The notes below the pieces were generated by a model. It was not told the origin of the DNA. It ran no database searches and was given only the letters and a program-made list of their open reading frames with translations. Of a DNA stretch of 64,000 nucleotides, positions 41,740 through 49,529 are shown in pieces; the stretch's first letter is position 1, and each line of letters begins with the position of its first letter. The translations under genes and the position numbers were made by a program. Origin of the DNA: Streptomyces litmocidini (GTDB lineage: Bacteria > Actinomycetota > Actinomycetes > Streptomycetales > Streptomycetaceae); assembly GCF_014649755.1 (NCBI RefSeq), contig NZ_BMTQ01000013.1:206658-270657 (forward strand), given 5' to 3'.

Positions 41740-42174
41740 ATGGCGAGCAATGTGCCGACCGGCCATTCCTCGGACCTCGACTGGCTGCTCAGCGGACTGG
41801 TCCAGCGGGTCCCGTACACCCGCAACGCCGTCCTGCTCTCCTCCGACGGTCTCGTGAAATCCGTGCACGGCCTCGACCCCGACGCCGCCGACCACATGGC
41901 GGCCCTCGCCTCCGGGCTGTACTCGCTCGGCCGCAGCGCGGGCGCCCGCTTCGGTGACGGCGGAGAGGTCCGCCAGGTGGTCGTGGAGCTCGACTCCACC
42001 CTCCTGTTCGTCTCCACCGCGGGCTCCGGCACGTGCCTGGCCGTCCTCGCCGGGCGGGAGGCGGACGCCGCCGTCCTCGGCTACGAGATGGCGATGCTCG
42101 TCAAGAGCGTCCGGCCGTACCTGGTCACCCCCGCCAGGCAGGCCGCCGGCGTGGTCGGCGGGCGCGGGCAGTAG
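41740..42174 (+). CDS. Conservon roadblock/LC7 protein CvnB
   Basis: A 144-aa roadblock-fold protein. It begins with DLDWLLSGLVQRVPYTRNAVLLSSDGL, has GLYSLGRSAGARFGDGGEVRQVVVEL in the centre and ends in a helical segment. Roadblock proteins act as GTPase regulators; CvnB is the expected partner of the GTPase CvnD. It lies 6 bases after CvnA and 2 bases before CvnC. Confidence 0.92.
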   Translation: MASNVPTGHSSDLDWLLSGLVQRVPYTRNAVLLSSDGLVKSVHGLDPDAADHMAALASGLYSLGRSAGARFGDGGEVRQVVVELDSTLLFVSTAGSGTCLAVLAGREADAAVLGYEMAMLVKSVRPYLVTPARQAAGVVGGRGQ

Positions 42175-42176
42175 AC

Positions 42177-42548
42177 GTGACGTCCCATCAGGAAGGACCC
42201 TGGCTCGACGACGCGGCCGGGCGGCTGATCCGCCCGTACACCGTGAGCGGCGGCCGGACCAAGCCCACCACCGCCCTGGACCTGCTGTCCATGGTGATGG
42301 CGACCGGTTCGACCCCCCAGGCTCACATGGGTCCCGAGCACAGCCTGGCCCTCGGGCTGTGCGACGGGCCCACCTCGGTGGCCGAGATCGCGGCGCACTT
42401 ACGGCTTCCGGCCGTCGTGACCAAGGTCCTGCTCTCCGACCTCGTGGACTGCGGGGCGCTGACCGCCCGGGCGCCCCGCTTCCACGCCAATCCCACCGAC
42501 CGTTCCTTGCTGGAGGCAGTGCTCGATGGCCTACGACAACGGCTCTGA
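42177..42548 (+). CDS. Conservon DUF742 protein CvnC
   Basis: A 123-aa DUF742 protein with a winged-helix-like outline. Family features are WLDDAAGRLIRPYTVSGGRT, ALDLLSMV, LALGLCDGPTSVAEIAAHL and KVLLSDLVDCGALTARAP. The GTG at 42177 follows the CvnB stop by 2 bases and its 3' end overlaps CvnD by 23 bases. In conservons this protein is thought to link the sensor with the GTPase, possibly touching DNA through the winged helix. Confidence 0.92.
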   Translation: MTSHQEGPWLDDAAGRLIRPYTVSGGRTKPTTALDLLSMVMATGSTPQAHMGPEHSLALGLCDGPTSVAEIAAHLRLPAVVTKVLLSDLVDCGALTARAPRFHANPTDRSLLEAVLDGLRQRL

Positions 42549-43149
42549 GCGCCACGACGGTTTCGCGACCGATCCCTTTCCCACCGCGCTGAAGATCCTG
42601 GTGGCGGGCGGATTCGGCGTCGGCAAGACGACCCTCGTGGGCGCGGTCAGCGAGATCGAACCGCTGAGCACCGAGGAACTGCTCACCTCGGTCAGCGCGG
42701 CCACCGACAGCCTGGAGGGCGTGGAGTCCAAGACGACCACCACCGTCGCCATGGACTTCGGCCGCATCACGCTCGACGACCGCCACGTCCTGTACCTCTT
42801 CGGCACCCCGGGCCAGGAGCGCTTCTGGTTCATGTGGGACGAACTCTCCGAGGGTGCGCTCGGGGCGGTCGTCCTGGCCGACACCCGCAGGCTCCAGGAG
42901 TGCTTCTCCGCCGTGGACTTCTTCGAGCGGCGGGGCATCCAGTTCATCGTGGCGGTCAACGAGTTCGACGGCGCCCATCGCTACGAACCGGACGAGGTAC
43001 GGACCGCCCTCGACCTCAAGCCGGAGGTGCCGGTCGTCAACTGCGACGCCCGGATCTCCAGCTCCGGCATCCGCACCCTGCTGACCCTCGTCCAGCATCT
43101 GCTCACCACCATTCCGGACACCGTGCCGAGCTACGGAGCCACGCCATGA
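42526..43149 (+). CDS. Conservon GTP-binding protein CvnD
   Basis: A 207-aa Ras-like GTPase. The P-loop is GGFGVGKTT (residues 28-36), the switch II region FGTPGQERFWFMWDEL, and the base-recognition motif is NEFD instead of NKxD. The altered NKxD is typical of the conservon/MglA-like branch. Its 5' end overlaps CvnC by 23 bases and its stop overlaps the GAF-protein gene by 4 bases (ATGA). Confidence 0.93.
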   Translation: MAYDNGSERHDGFATDPFPTALKILVAGGFGVGKTTLVGAVSEIEPLSTEELLTSVSAATDSLEGVESKTTTTVAMDFGRITLDDRHVLYLFGTPGQERFWFMWDELSEGALGAVVLADTRRLQECFSAVDFFERRGIQFIVAVNEFDGAHRYEPDEVRTALDLKPEVPVVNCDARISSSGIRTLLTLVQHLLTTIPDTVPSYGATP

Positions 43150-43715
43150 CCTACGACCCGACCGGTCACCTCCTGCTGACCCCCATCGACAAGGAGGCGC
43201 CCGCCCGCGTGCAGCGGCTGCGCGAACTCGGTCTCGGGGAGCGGCCGGACCCGGCGTTCGACGACTTCGCCCACCGGCTCGCCGAGGTGACCGGCGCCCC
43301 GTTCTCGATGGTCAACTTCATCGACGAGAACCGGCAGTTCTTCGCGGGGCTGCACACCCCCGAGGGCACCCACTCCGGCAGCGACCTGGGCGCGGCCGCC
43401 GCGGGCGGTGGTGTCGGCCGCTTCATGGCCCGCGACCACGGCTACTGCCCGCACGTCGTGGTGCGGCGCAAGGCGCTCGTCCTGGAGGACGTCTGCGACT
43501 ACCCGCGCTTCGCGGGCAACCCGGTCGTGGACGAGATCGGCATCCGGTCCTACATGGGGGCGCCGCTGATCGACCGCACCGGTGTCGCCCTGGGCACCAT
43601 CTGCGTGGTCGACACCGACGTCCGGCCGTGGGGGCGTGCCGGTCTGGAGACGATCAAGTCGATGGCGATGGAGCTCATGGAGCAGATCCACCGCCGTGAG
43701 GACGGCAGGTACTGA
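43146..43715 (+). CDS. GAF domain protein at the end of the conservon
   Basis: A 189-aa protein that is essentially one GAF domain (residues ~35-170): FAHRLAEVTGAPFSMVNFID, DHGYCPHVVVRRKALVLEDV, SYMGAPLIDRTGVALGTICV. GAF domains bind small ligands or haem. The ATG at 43146 overlaps CvnD, so it is translated with the conservon and probably supplies a sensory input. Cytochrome P450 genes take this position in some conservons. A perfect hairpin follows its stop by 20 bases. Confidence 0.9.
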   Translation: MTYDPTGHLLLTPIDKEAPARVQRLRELGLGERPDPAFDDFAHRLAEVTGAPFSMVNFIDENRQFFAGLHTPEGTHSGSDLGAAAAGGGVGRFMARDHGYCPHVVVRRKALVLEDVCDYPRFAGNPVVDEIGIRSYMGAPLIDRTGVALGTICVVDTDVRPWGRAGLETIKSMAMELMEQIHRREDGRY

Positions 43716-43735
43716 CCGTCACCGTCCGACGACAG

Positions 43736-43777
43736 CCGGGGGCCCCGGTACGGCCGCTGCCGTACCGGGGCCCCCGG
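43736..43777. terminator. Perfect 19-bp bidirectional hairpin
   Basis: Arms of 19 bases at 43736-43754 and 43759-43777 are fully complementary around a 4-base loop (CGCT). The hairpin sits between the stops of the conservon GAF gene and the convergent acyl-CoA dehydrogenase, so it can end transcription from both sides. Confidence 0.9.
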
Positions 43778-43792
43778 CCCGTGGGGGTGGGA

Positions 43793-45001
43793 TCAGACGT
43801 GCAGGAACTCCGGCTCCGGAGTGCGGACCAGTTCGGACAGGCGCTCCGACCAGCTGCCCTTGTCCTGGCCGAGGGCGACCTCGGCCAGCCGCAGCAGCTG
43901 GATGTCGGAGGTGCCGGCCGGGGCGAAGATGTGGTGGGCGTCCCGGAGGTAGCGCTCGATGGCCCGGTCCGTGAAGAGGCCGGCGGCGGCGTGGATCTCC
44001 ATGGCGTTGCGACCGGAGTCGATCGCCGACTCGACGTTGACGAGCTTGGCGTTCATCAGCTCGGTGTCGCAGGAGAGCCCCTGGTCGAGCAGGTGCACGG
44101 CGTGGTACGCGGCCAGCCGGGCGGTCATCAGCCGGGACTGCATCTGCCCCAGCTTCAGCTTGACCGTGGGCAGGTCGTGGAGCGGCTTGCCGTAGCGGAT
44201 GCGCTCGGAGGCGAAGCGCGTGGTCTCCTCCAGGATCGCCTGGTGGATGCCGAGCGAGACGGCGGTGAGGTTGGCCCGTCCGTACAGCACGCTGGAGGAG
44301 TACGCGACGGCGAGCCCGTCGCCCTCGTCGCCGAGCCGGTTGGCGGCCGGCACCCGGCAGTTCTCGAAGATCAGCTCGCCGAAGCTGAAGCCGTGGAGGC
44401 CCATCGCCTGCTGCTGGGGACCGGTCCTGAACCCCGGGCGGTCGGATTCGACCAGGAATGCGGTGAGTCCCTTCGAGCCCGGACCGGTCCTGACCACGAC
44501 GCCGTGCAGATCGCCGACGTGGCTGTTGCCCACGTAGACCTTGCTGCCGTTGAGGACGTAGTCGTCGCCGTCCCGGACCGCGCTGGCGCTCATGCCGAGG
44601 ACGTGACCGCCGGACTCGGGCTCGGTGACCGCGATGGTCGGCAGGCAGGCGCCGGCGGCGATCTCCGGGAGCCAGGTCTTGCGCTGCTCGTCGCTGCCGA
44701 AGTGGACGATCTTGGCGGTGCCCAGCTGGGAGGCCTGGACCATGGCGCCCATGGCGCCGCTGACCCGGGAGAGCTCCTCGATGATGATCGTCTTGGCCAG
44801 GTGGCCGGCGCCCATGCCGCCGTACTCCTGGCTGATTGTCGCGCCCAGCCAGCCCTGCTCTGCGATCATGCGGGACAGCTCGTGGTGGACCGTCCGGGAC
44901 TCCTCCATCTCGGCTATCCGGGGCCGGACCTCACGCTCCGCGAAGTCACGGACCGTCTTCCTGAGCTCATGATGCAGTCGGCTGCTGAAGTAGCTGTCCA
45001 T
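43793..45001 (-). CDS. Acyl-CoA dehydrogenase family protein lacking the usual catalytic glutamate
   Basis: A 402-aa flavoprotein of the acyl-CoA dehydrogenase fold. FAD/substrate motifs AVTEPESGGHVLGMSASA and YVLNGSKVYVGNSHVGD are clear, as is YGKPLHDLPTVKLKLGQM. In the C-terminal region, where family members have Tyr-Glu-Gly-Thr, this protein reads PAGTSDIQL, so the usual catalytic Glu is Ala. It may use a base elsewhere, as isovaleryl-CoA enzymes do, or act in a specialised pathway; antibiotic pathways use such variants. GAGGA 6-7 bases before ATG 45001 supports the start. Three CCTGTTCGG-type motifs lie upstream. Confidence 0.85.
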   Translation of the reverse strand: MDSYFSSRLHHELRKTVRDFAEREVRPRIAEMEESRTVHHELSRMIAEQGWLGATISQEYGGMGAGHLAKTIIIEELSRVSGAMGAMVQASQLGTAKIVHFGSDEQRKTWLPEIAAGACLPTIAVTEPESGGHVLGMSASAVRDGDDYVLNGSKVYVGNSHVGDLHGVVVRTGPGSKGLTAFLVESDRPGFRTGPQQQAMGLHGFSFGELIFENCRVPAANRLGDEGDGLAVAYSSSVLYGRANLTAVSLGIHQAILEETTRFASERIRYGKPLHDLPTVKLKLGQMQSRLMTARLAAYHAVHLLDQGLSCDTELMNAKLVNVESAIDSGRNAMEIHAAAGLFTDRAIERYLRDAHHIFAPAGTSDIQLLRLAEVALGQDKGSWSERLSELVRTPEPEFLHV

Positions 45002-45586
45002 CCGAGTCCTCACCTGCGAAATGCCTGCTCGGCGGTTTGTCCGAACAGGTGGAGCATCGGCAGTGGTCCCGTCCCGAACAGGCCGACCCATTCATGGTGT
45101 TGATCTTTCCAGAACGGATCAATATCGCCATGAAGTTTGTCCGAAACAGGAGCGGTTGACGATCGAATCTGACTGTGTTTCGTGTGGTCTTGGCCCTCTC
45201 GACCGGGTCCGGGCCTCTTTCTCCATGGGCGTCTTTCCGCCATGCATCCATGGAGGCGAGGATGGGGACACAACGTGATGAAAGCGCCCGTACCATCCCG
45301 TCGGCCCCTTCCTCGCGGGATGGGAGACATTCCGGAACACCTCCCTCCCTCCCTCCGTCCGGGCGGCATCCCTCCTCGCCCCTCGGCTCCTCCTCCCGCC
45401 CCGCCGGAACGGACGCGCGGGCGCGCGCCGAGGCGCGGAGGCGCAGAGGAGCGTCACGGAGAGTGACACCCCTTCACCGGTGCGCACCCGCCCGGGCGTC
45501 CGGAAAGGCGTGCGTGACCACCGGGGAAAGTGCGGTATTGTTCTCATGCGCGTTCGGCCAGGGGAAACCCCAGGTCAGACGGGTAT
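45002..45586. other. Intergenic region with repeated CCTGTTCGG motifs
   Basis: No gene is supported in this 585-bp stretch before the tRNA. It is less GC-rich than its surroundings between 45050 and 45200. It contains three related motifs (see 45035-45150). Confidence 0.5.
45035..45150 (-). repeat. Three direct repeats upstream of the acyl-CoA dehydrogenase
   Basis: On the plus strand GTTTGTCCGAACAGG (45035-45049), GTCCCGAACAGG (45071-45082) and GTTTGTCCGAAACAGG (45135-45150) repeat a near-identical element in the same orientation, 34-150 bp upstream of the divergent gene start. They look like multiple binding sites for one regulator, or copies of a short mobile sequence. Confidence 0.5.
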
Positions 45587-45660
<74 letters not shown>

Positions 45661-45677
45661 CTCGAAAGAGTCGCAGA

Positions 45678-45715
45678 TCAGGGGCCGTTTCAGAGCAATC
45701 TGGAACGGCCCCTGA
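45678..45715 (+). terminator. Hairpin after tRNA-Pro
   Basis: TCAGGGGCCGTTTCAGA pairs with TCTGGAACGGCCCCTGA (one G-T wobble) around a 4-base loop, 17 bases after the tRNA, and a short T run follows at 45718-45721. A smaller ACTC/GAGT hairpin lies directly after the tRNA. Confidence 0.8.
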
Positions 45716-45829
45716 CCGTTTTGGTGACGACGTCGCCCCCGCCATCGGGGCACCGCCGTCGCGCCCCGGTACGCCGTTCACCCGCCTGGTTCGCCCGGGT
45801 CGCGGGCCGTACGCCGTACGGATCTGCTG

Positions 45830-47176
45830 GTGGCCATGAGCGACAACGGTGACGAGCGGCTCTCGGCCACGGAGCGCAGCGAGCTGGCCGATCTGCGACA
45901 GCGGGTGAACGCCCTGGAGGGTGCCGGGCCGGCACGTCCCCCACGTCATCACCCGTTCCGCTCGCTCGGCTCGGTCGTGCTGATCCTTTTCGCCGCGCTG
46001 TTGTCGCTGCTGTCCGTCGTCGCGGTGTGGGCGAACAGCATTGTCGAGGACACGGACCGCTACGTCGCCACCGTCGGACCGCTGGCGAGCGATCCCGACG
46101 TGCAGCAGGCGGTCACCAACCGGGTCACCGACGCGGTGCTGGCGCAGGTCGACGTGGACGCCTTGGTCAAGCAACTGACGGACGCCGCAGCAGAGAAGGG
46201 CGCCCCGCCACGGGTGTCCAAGCTGCTGGGCGACCTGGACACCCCGATCGCGAACGGTCTCAAGCAACTGGTGCACAACACGGTGGAGCGGGTGGTCACC
46301 AGCAGTGCCTTCCAGACGGTCTGGGTGGACGCCAACCGCAGGGCGCACACGGCGCTGGACAAAGCACTGACGGGCCGATCCGACAGCGCGGTCGAGCTGA
46401 AGAACAACCAGGTCGTCATCGACCTCGGTCCGATCGTCGCCCAGGTGAAGGACCAGCTGGTCGACGCAGGCTTCGCACCCGCTGCGAAGATCCCGGCCGT
46501 CCACACGGACTTCGTGGTGTTCGCGTCGCAGGATGTCGGCAAGATCAAGACCTACGTGAGGGTGCTGGAGATCCTCGGCGGCTGGCTGCCCGTCATCGCG
46601 CTGCTGGTCGCGGCCGCCGGGGTGTACGTGGCGTTCAACCGCAGGCATGCGCTCATCGGGGCCGCGCTGGCCGTCTTCGTCGCCATGCTGGTTCTCGGGA
46701 TCGGCCTCACCGTCGCCCGTGACGTCTACCTCGACCACCTGCCCCCCGGGGCGTCCCAGGCCGCGGCGGGAACCGTGTACGACGCCCTGGTGAAGTTCCT
46801 GAGGGCCGGTGTGCGGGCGCTCGCCGCGGTCGCCCTCTTCACCGCCGTCGGCGCCTTCCTCGCGGGCCCGTCCCGTATCGCCGTCCTCACGCGCACCGGC
46901 TGCCGCAGAAGCATCGGCGCCCTGCGCGACGTGACGACGTCGGCGGGGCTTCGTCTCGGCGCGGTCGGGCGGTTCGTCCATCGTTTCAAGCGCTGGATCG
47001 GGGTGGCCATCCTGGTGGTCGCCGCGGTCGTGCTGTTCACCTGGAGCTACCCGACGACGGCGGTCGTGGTGTGGACCGCGGTGATCGTCCTGGTGGGCTT
47101 CGCGATCCGCGAATTCCTGGACGACCGCGGCCCCGCACCGGAGGCACCGCCCCGGGCCGGTGCCGCCGCCCCCTGA
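45830..47176 (+). CDS. Conserved membrane protein of unknown function
   Basis: A 448-aa membrane protein. One hydrophobic segment near residues 48-70 precedes a ~190-residue, probably extracytoplasmic helical domain (SIVEDTDRYVATVGPLASDP, then NRVTDAVLAQVDVDALVKQL), and three to four more membrane segments lie between ~265 and 425. Proteins of this layout are common in Streptomyces and have no assigned function. GTG 45830 and ATG 45836 are both possible starts. It follows the tRNA terminator and precedes the DUF2252 gene by 56 bp. Confidence 0.8.
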   Translation: MAMSDNGDERLSATERSELADLRQRVNALEGAGPARPPRHHPFRSLGSVVLILFAALLSLLSVVAVWANSIVEDTDRYVATVGPLASDPDVQQAVTNRVTDAVLAQVDVDALVKQLTDAAAEKGAPPRVSKLLGDLDTPIANGLKQLVHNTVERVVTSSAFQTVWVDANRRAHTALDKALTGRSDSAVELKNNQVVIDLGPIVAQVKDQLVDAGFAPAAKIPAVHTDFVVFASQDVGKIKTYVRVLEILGGWLPVIALLVAAAGVYVAFNRRHALIGAALAVFVAMLVLGIGLTVARDVYLDHLPPGASQAAAGTVYDALVKFLRAGVRALAAVALFTAVGAFLAGPSRIAVLTRTGCRRSIGALRDVTTSAGLRLGAVGRFVHRFKRWIGVAILVVAAVVLFTWSYPTTAVVVWTAVIVLVGFAIREFLDDRGPAPEAPPRAGAAAP

Positions 47177-47232
47177 CCCCGTTCGCCACGAGTGCCCCGC
47201 CGAGCCACGTGTCCGTCCCTGGAGCCGCTGGT

Positions 47233-48651
47233 ATGACCGAGAACCACCCGGACGGCCGCGAGTTGCGGCACTACACCGCACGGGAGCGGGCCGCGCTGGG
47301 CAAGGAGGCGCGGGCCGCCGTGCCCCGCTCCAGCCACGCCGAGTTCTCGCCGGGTCCCGAGCGGCCGGATCCGTTGGGGATCATCGAGCGGCAGTCGGCG
47401 ACGCGGCTGCCCGAGCTCGTGCCGATCCGCTACGGAAGGATGTCCGAGTCGCCGTTCCGGTTCTACCGGGGGGCCGCCGCCATCATGGCGTCGGACCTCG
47501 CGAACACACCGAGGACGGGGCTCCGGGCCCAGCTGTGCGGCGACGCCCACATGTTGAACTTCCGGCTGCTGGCCTCGCCCGAGCGCCGGCTCATGTTCGA
47601 CATCAACGACTTCGACGAGACGCTGCCGGGCCCCTGGGAGTGGGACGTCAAGCGCCTGGCCTCCAGTCTCGTCATCGCAGGCCGGGCGAACGGCTTCAGC
47701 ACCAAGGAGCGGGCCGGGATCGTACGGGCCACCGTGCGCTCCTACCGCGAGAGCATGCGGGCCTTCGCCGGCATGGGCAACCTGGCCGTCTGGTACGCCC
47801 AGTTCGACGAGGCATGGGTACGGGGCCGGTTCGGATCGGGCCTGTCCGCGCGGGGCCGTGAACGCTGGGCGCAGGCGGTCACCAAGGCACGTTCGCACGA
47901 CACCCTCCAGGTCTTCGACAAGCTCACCCGTGTCGTCGACGGCGAGCGCCGGATCACACCCGATCCGCCGCTCATCACTCCTCTGGAGGACCTGCTGCCG
48001 GACGAGTCGCGCGGGCGGCTGGAGCAGCAGATCACCCGGCTGATCGAGCGTTACGGCAGGACCCTTCAGTCCGACCGGAGGTTCCTGCTGGAGCAGTACC
48101 GGGTGGCCGACATGGCACGCAAGGTCGTGGGGGTCGGCAGCGTGGGCACCCGCTGCTGGATCGTGCTCCTGCTGGGCCGGGACGGCGAGGACCCCCTGTT
48201 CCTCCAGGCCAAGGAGGCCGACGAGTCCGTACTGGCGCCCCACGTGGGGGCCAGCACGTACCTGACGCAGGGCGAGCGGGTCGTCTCCGGGCAGCGGCTG
48301 ATGCAGGCCACCAGCGACATCTTCCTGGGCTGGGAGCGGGTCGACGGGATCGACGGGCGGCGCCGGGACTTCTACGTGAGGCAGTTGCGGGACTGGAAGT
48401 GGGTGGCGGTGGCCGAGGACATGGTGCCGCGGGGCATGCGCACGTTCGGCGCCCTGTGCGGCGCGACGCTGGCCCGCGCCCACGCCAGGTCCGGTGACCG
48501 CATCGCCATCGCCTCCTATCTGGGCGGCGGCGACGCGTTCGACCGGGCGCTGGTGACGTTCGCCGAGCGGTACGCCGACCAGAACGAACGGGATCACCAG
48601 GCGCTCGTCGAGGCCGTCGAAGCCGGACGGCTGCCCGCTGAGGCCGCCTGA
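47233..48651 (+). CDS. DUF2252 family protein
   Basis: A 472-aa soluble protein with the DUF2252 hallmark residues: FYRGAAAIMASDLA, LCGDAHMLNFRLLASPERRL, FDINDFDETLPGPWEWDVKR, and LARAHARSGD near the C-terminus. The acidic INDFDE and GDAH elements resemble protein-kinase-like/aminoglycoside phosphotransferase folds, so a phosphotransferase role has been suspected for the family; none is proven to my knowledge. It starts at ATG 47233 downstream of the membrane protein, on the same strand. Confidence 0.88.
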   Translation: MTENHPDGRELRHYTARERAALGKEARAAVPRSSHAEFSPGPERPDPLGIIERQSATRLPELVPIRYGRMSESPFRFYRGAAAIMASDLANTPRTGLRAQLCGDAHMLNFRLLASPERRLMFDINDFDETLPGPWEWDVKRLASSLVIAGRANGFSTKERAGIVRATVRSYRESMRAFAGMGNLAVWYAQFDEAWVRGRFGSGLSARGRERWAQAVTKARSHDTLQVFDKLTRVVDGERRITPDPPLITPLEDLLPDESRGRLEQQITRLIERYGRTLQSDRRFLLEQYRVADMARKVVGVGSVGTRCWIVLLLGRDGEDPLFLQAKEADESVLAPHVGASTYLTQGERVVSGQRLMQATSDIFLGWERVDGIDGRRRDFYVRQLRDWKWVAVAEDMVPRGMRTFGALCGATLARAHARSGDRIAIASYLGGGDAFDRALVTFAERYADQNERDHQALVEAVEAGRLPAEAA

Positions 48652-48721
48652 TCCTGAGGAGGCGTCACATGGTGCTGCGCCGACCGCTGCGAGCAGCCGG
48701 CGCGGCGCCACGTCCCGGCGG

Positions 48722-49123
48722 TCAGTGGAGGATCTTCTCCTTGGCCCGCTGGAACTCGGTGTCGGTGATGTCGCCCTTGGCGCGCATCTCGGAGAGCTTG
48801 GCGAGTTGATCGGCCTCGCTCCCGGACCCGGTGCCGGCGGTCTCGCGGACGTAGTCGTCGAAGGCCTGCTGCCGGGCTTGGGCGTGCTTCACCTCGCGCT
48901 TGCCCATGCCCTTGCCCCGGGCCAGGACGTAGACGAACACGCCGAGGAAGGGGACCAGGACCACGAAGACGAGCCATCCGGTCTTGCCGCCCCCACCGAG
49001 GGTGTCGTCCCGGAAGACGTCGCCGATGACCCGGAAGAGCAGGATGATCCACAGGATCCACAGGAAGATCCACATGACCGTCCAGAACGCTCCGAGGACG
49101 GGGTAGTCGTAGGCCAGAATCAT
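48722..49123 (-). CDS. SHOCT domain membrane protein with phospholipase-D N-terminal helix pair
   Basis: A 133-aa protein. Two hydrophobic helices (ILAYDYPVLGAFWTVMWIFL, and TGWLVFVVLVPFLGVFVYVL) form a PLDc_N-type hairpin, followed by a charged linker and a C-terminal SHOCT motif (DQLAKLSEMRAKGDITDTEF). SHOCT is a short oligomerisation or lipid-binding segment. Its ATG overlaps the stop of the upstream carboxymuconolactone-decarboxylase-like gene by 4 bases, so the two are co-translated. Confidence 0.82.
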   Translation of the reverse strand: MILAYDYPVLGAFWTVMWIFLWILWIILLFRVIGDVFRDDTLGGGGKTGWLVFVVLVPFLGVFVYVLARGKGMGKREVKHAQARQQAFDDYVRETAGTGSGSEADQLAKLSEMRAKGDITDTEFQRAKEKILH

Positions 49124-49485
49124 GTCACCGCTCCTTCTTCCTCGCCTCCGCCGGGCAACAGGCGCAGCCCGAACGCTTCGTCGATGCCGCCGGCGGCGGT
49201 CACCACGCGGGCGGTGCCGACGACGGGGGCGATGGCCACGAGGGTGCCCCGGATCTTCTCCGGGGGGACGCCGATGTCGTCGGCGGCGCCGACGTTGAGC
49301 AGGTACGAGGCGGGGGACGCGCCCATGGCCACCAGCGCCGCGATGCGGGTCAGCAGATACGTCTCGGGGTCCAGACCGGATCGTTCGAACGCGTTGAGCG
49401 TCATCTGGACCAGGGTGTCGAGTAGGGGGGTCTCGGACTCGTCGGGGATGTTCACGGCACCTGCCCCTTGCGTTGGTTCCGCCAT
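49120..49485 (-). CDS. Carboxymuconolactone decarboxylase-like protein (AhpD fold) without CxxC
   Basis: A 121-aa all-helical protein resembling the carboxymuconolactone decarboxylase/AhpD family: DTLVQMTLNAFERSGLDPET, RIAALVAMGASPASYLLNVG and EKIRGTLVAIAPVVGTARVV. The redox CxxC motif of AhpD is absent, so peroxidase activity is unlikely. It sits between the arylsulfatase and SHOCT genes, overlapping the latter by 4 bases, and 44 bp after the arylsulfatase stop. Confidence 0.75.
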   Translation of the reverse strand: MAEPTQGAGAVNIPDESETPLLDTLVQMTLNAFERSGLDPETYLLTRIAALVAMGASPASYLLNVGAADDIGVPPEKIRGTLVAIAPVVGTARVVTAAGGIDEAFGLRLLPGGGEEEGAVT

Positions 49486-49529
49486 GTTCCGGCTCCGTCC
49501 GTCCGGTTCCGTGTGTGGGCGTTGTCCTG

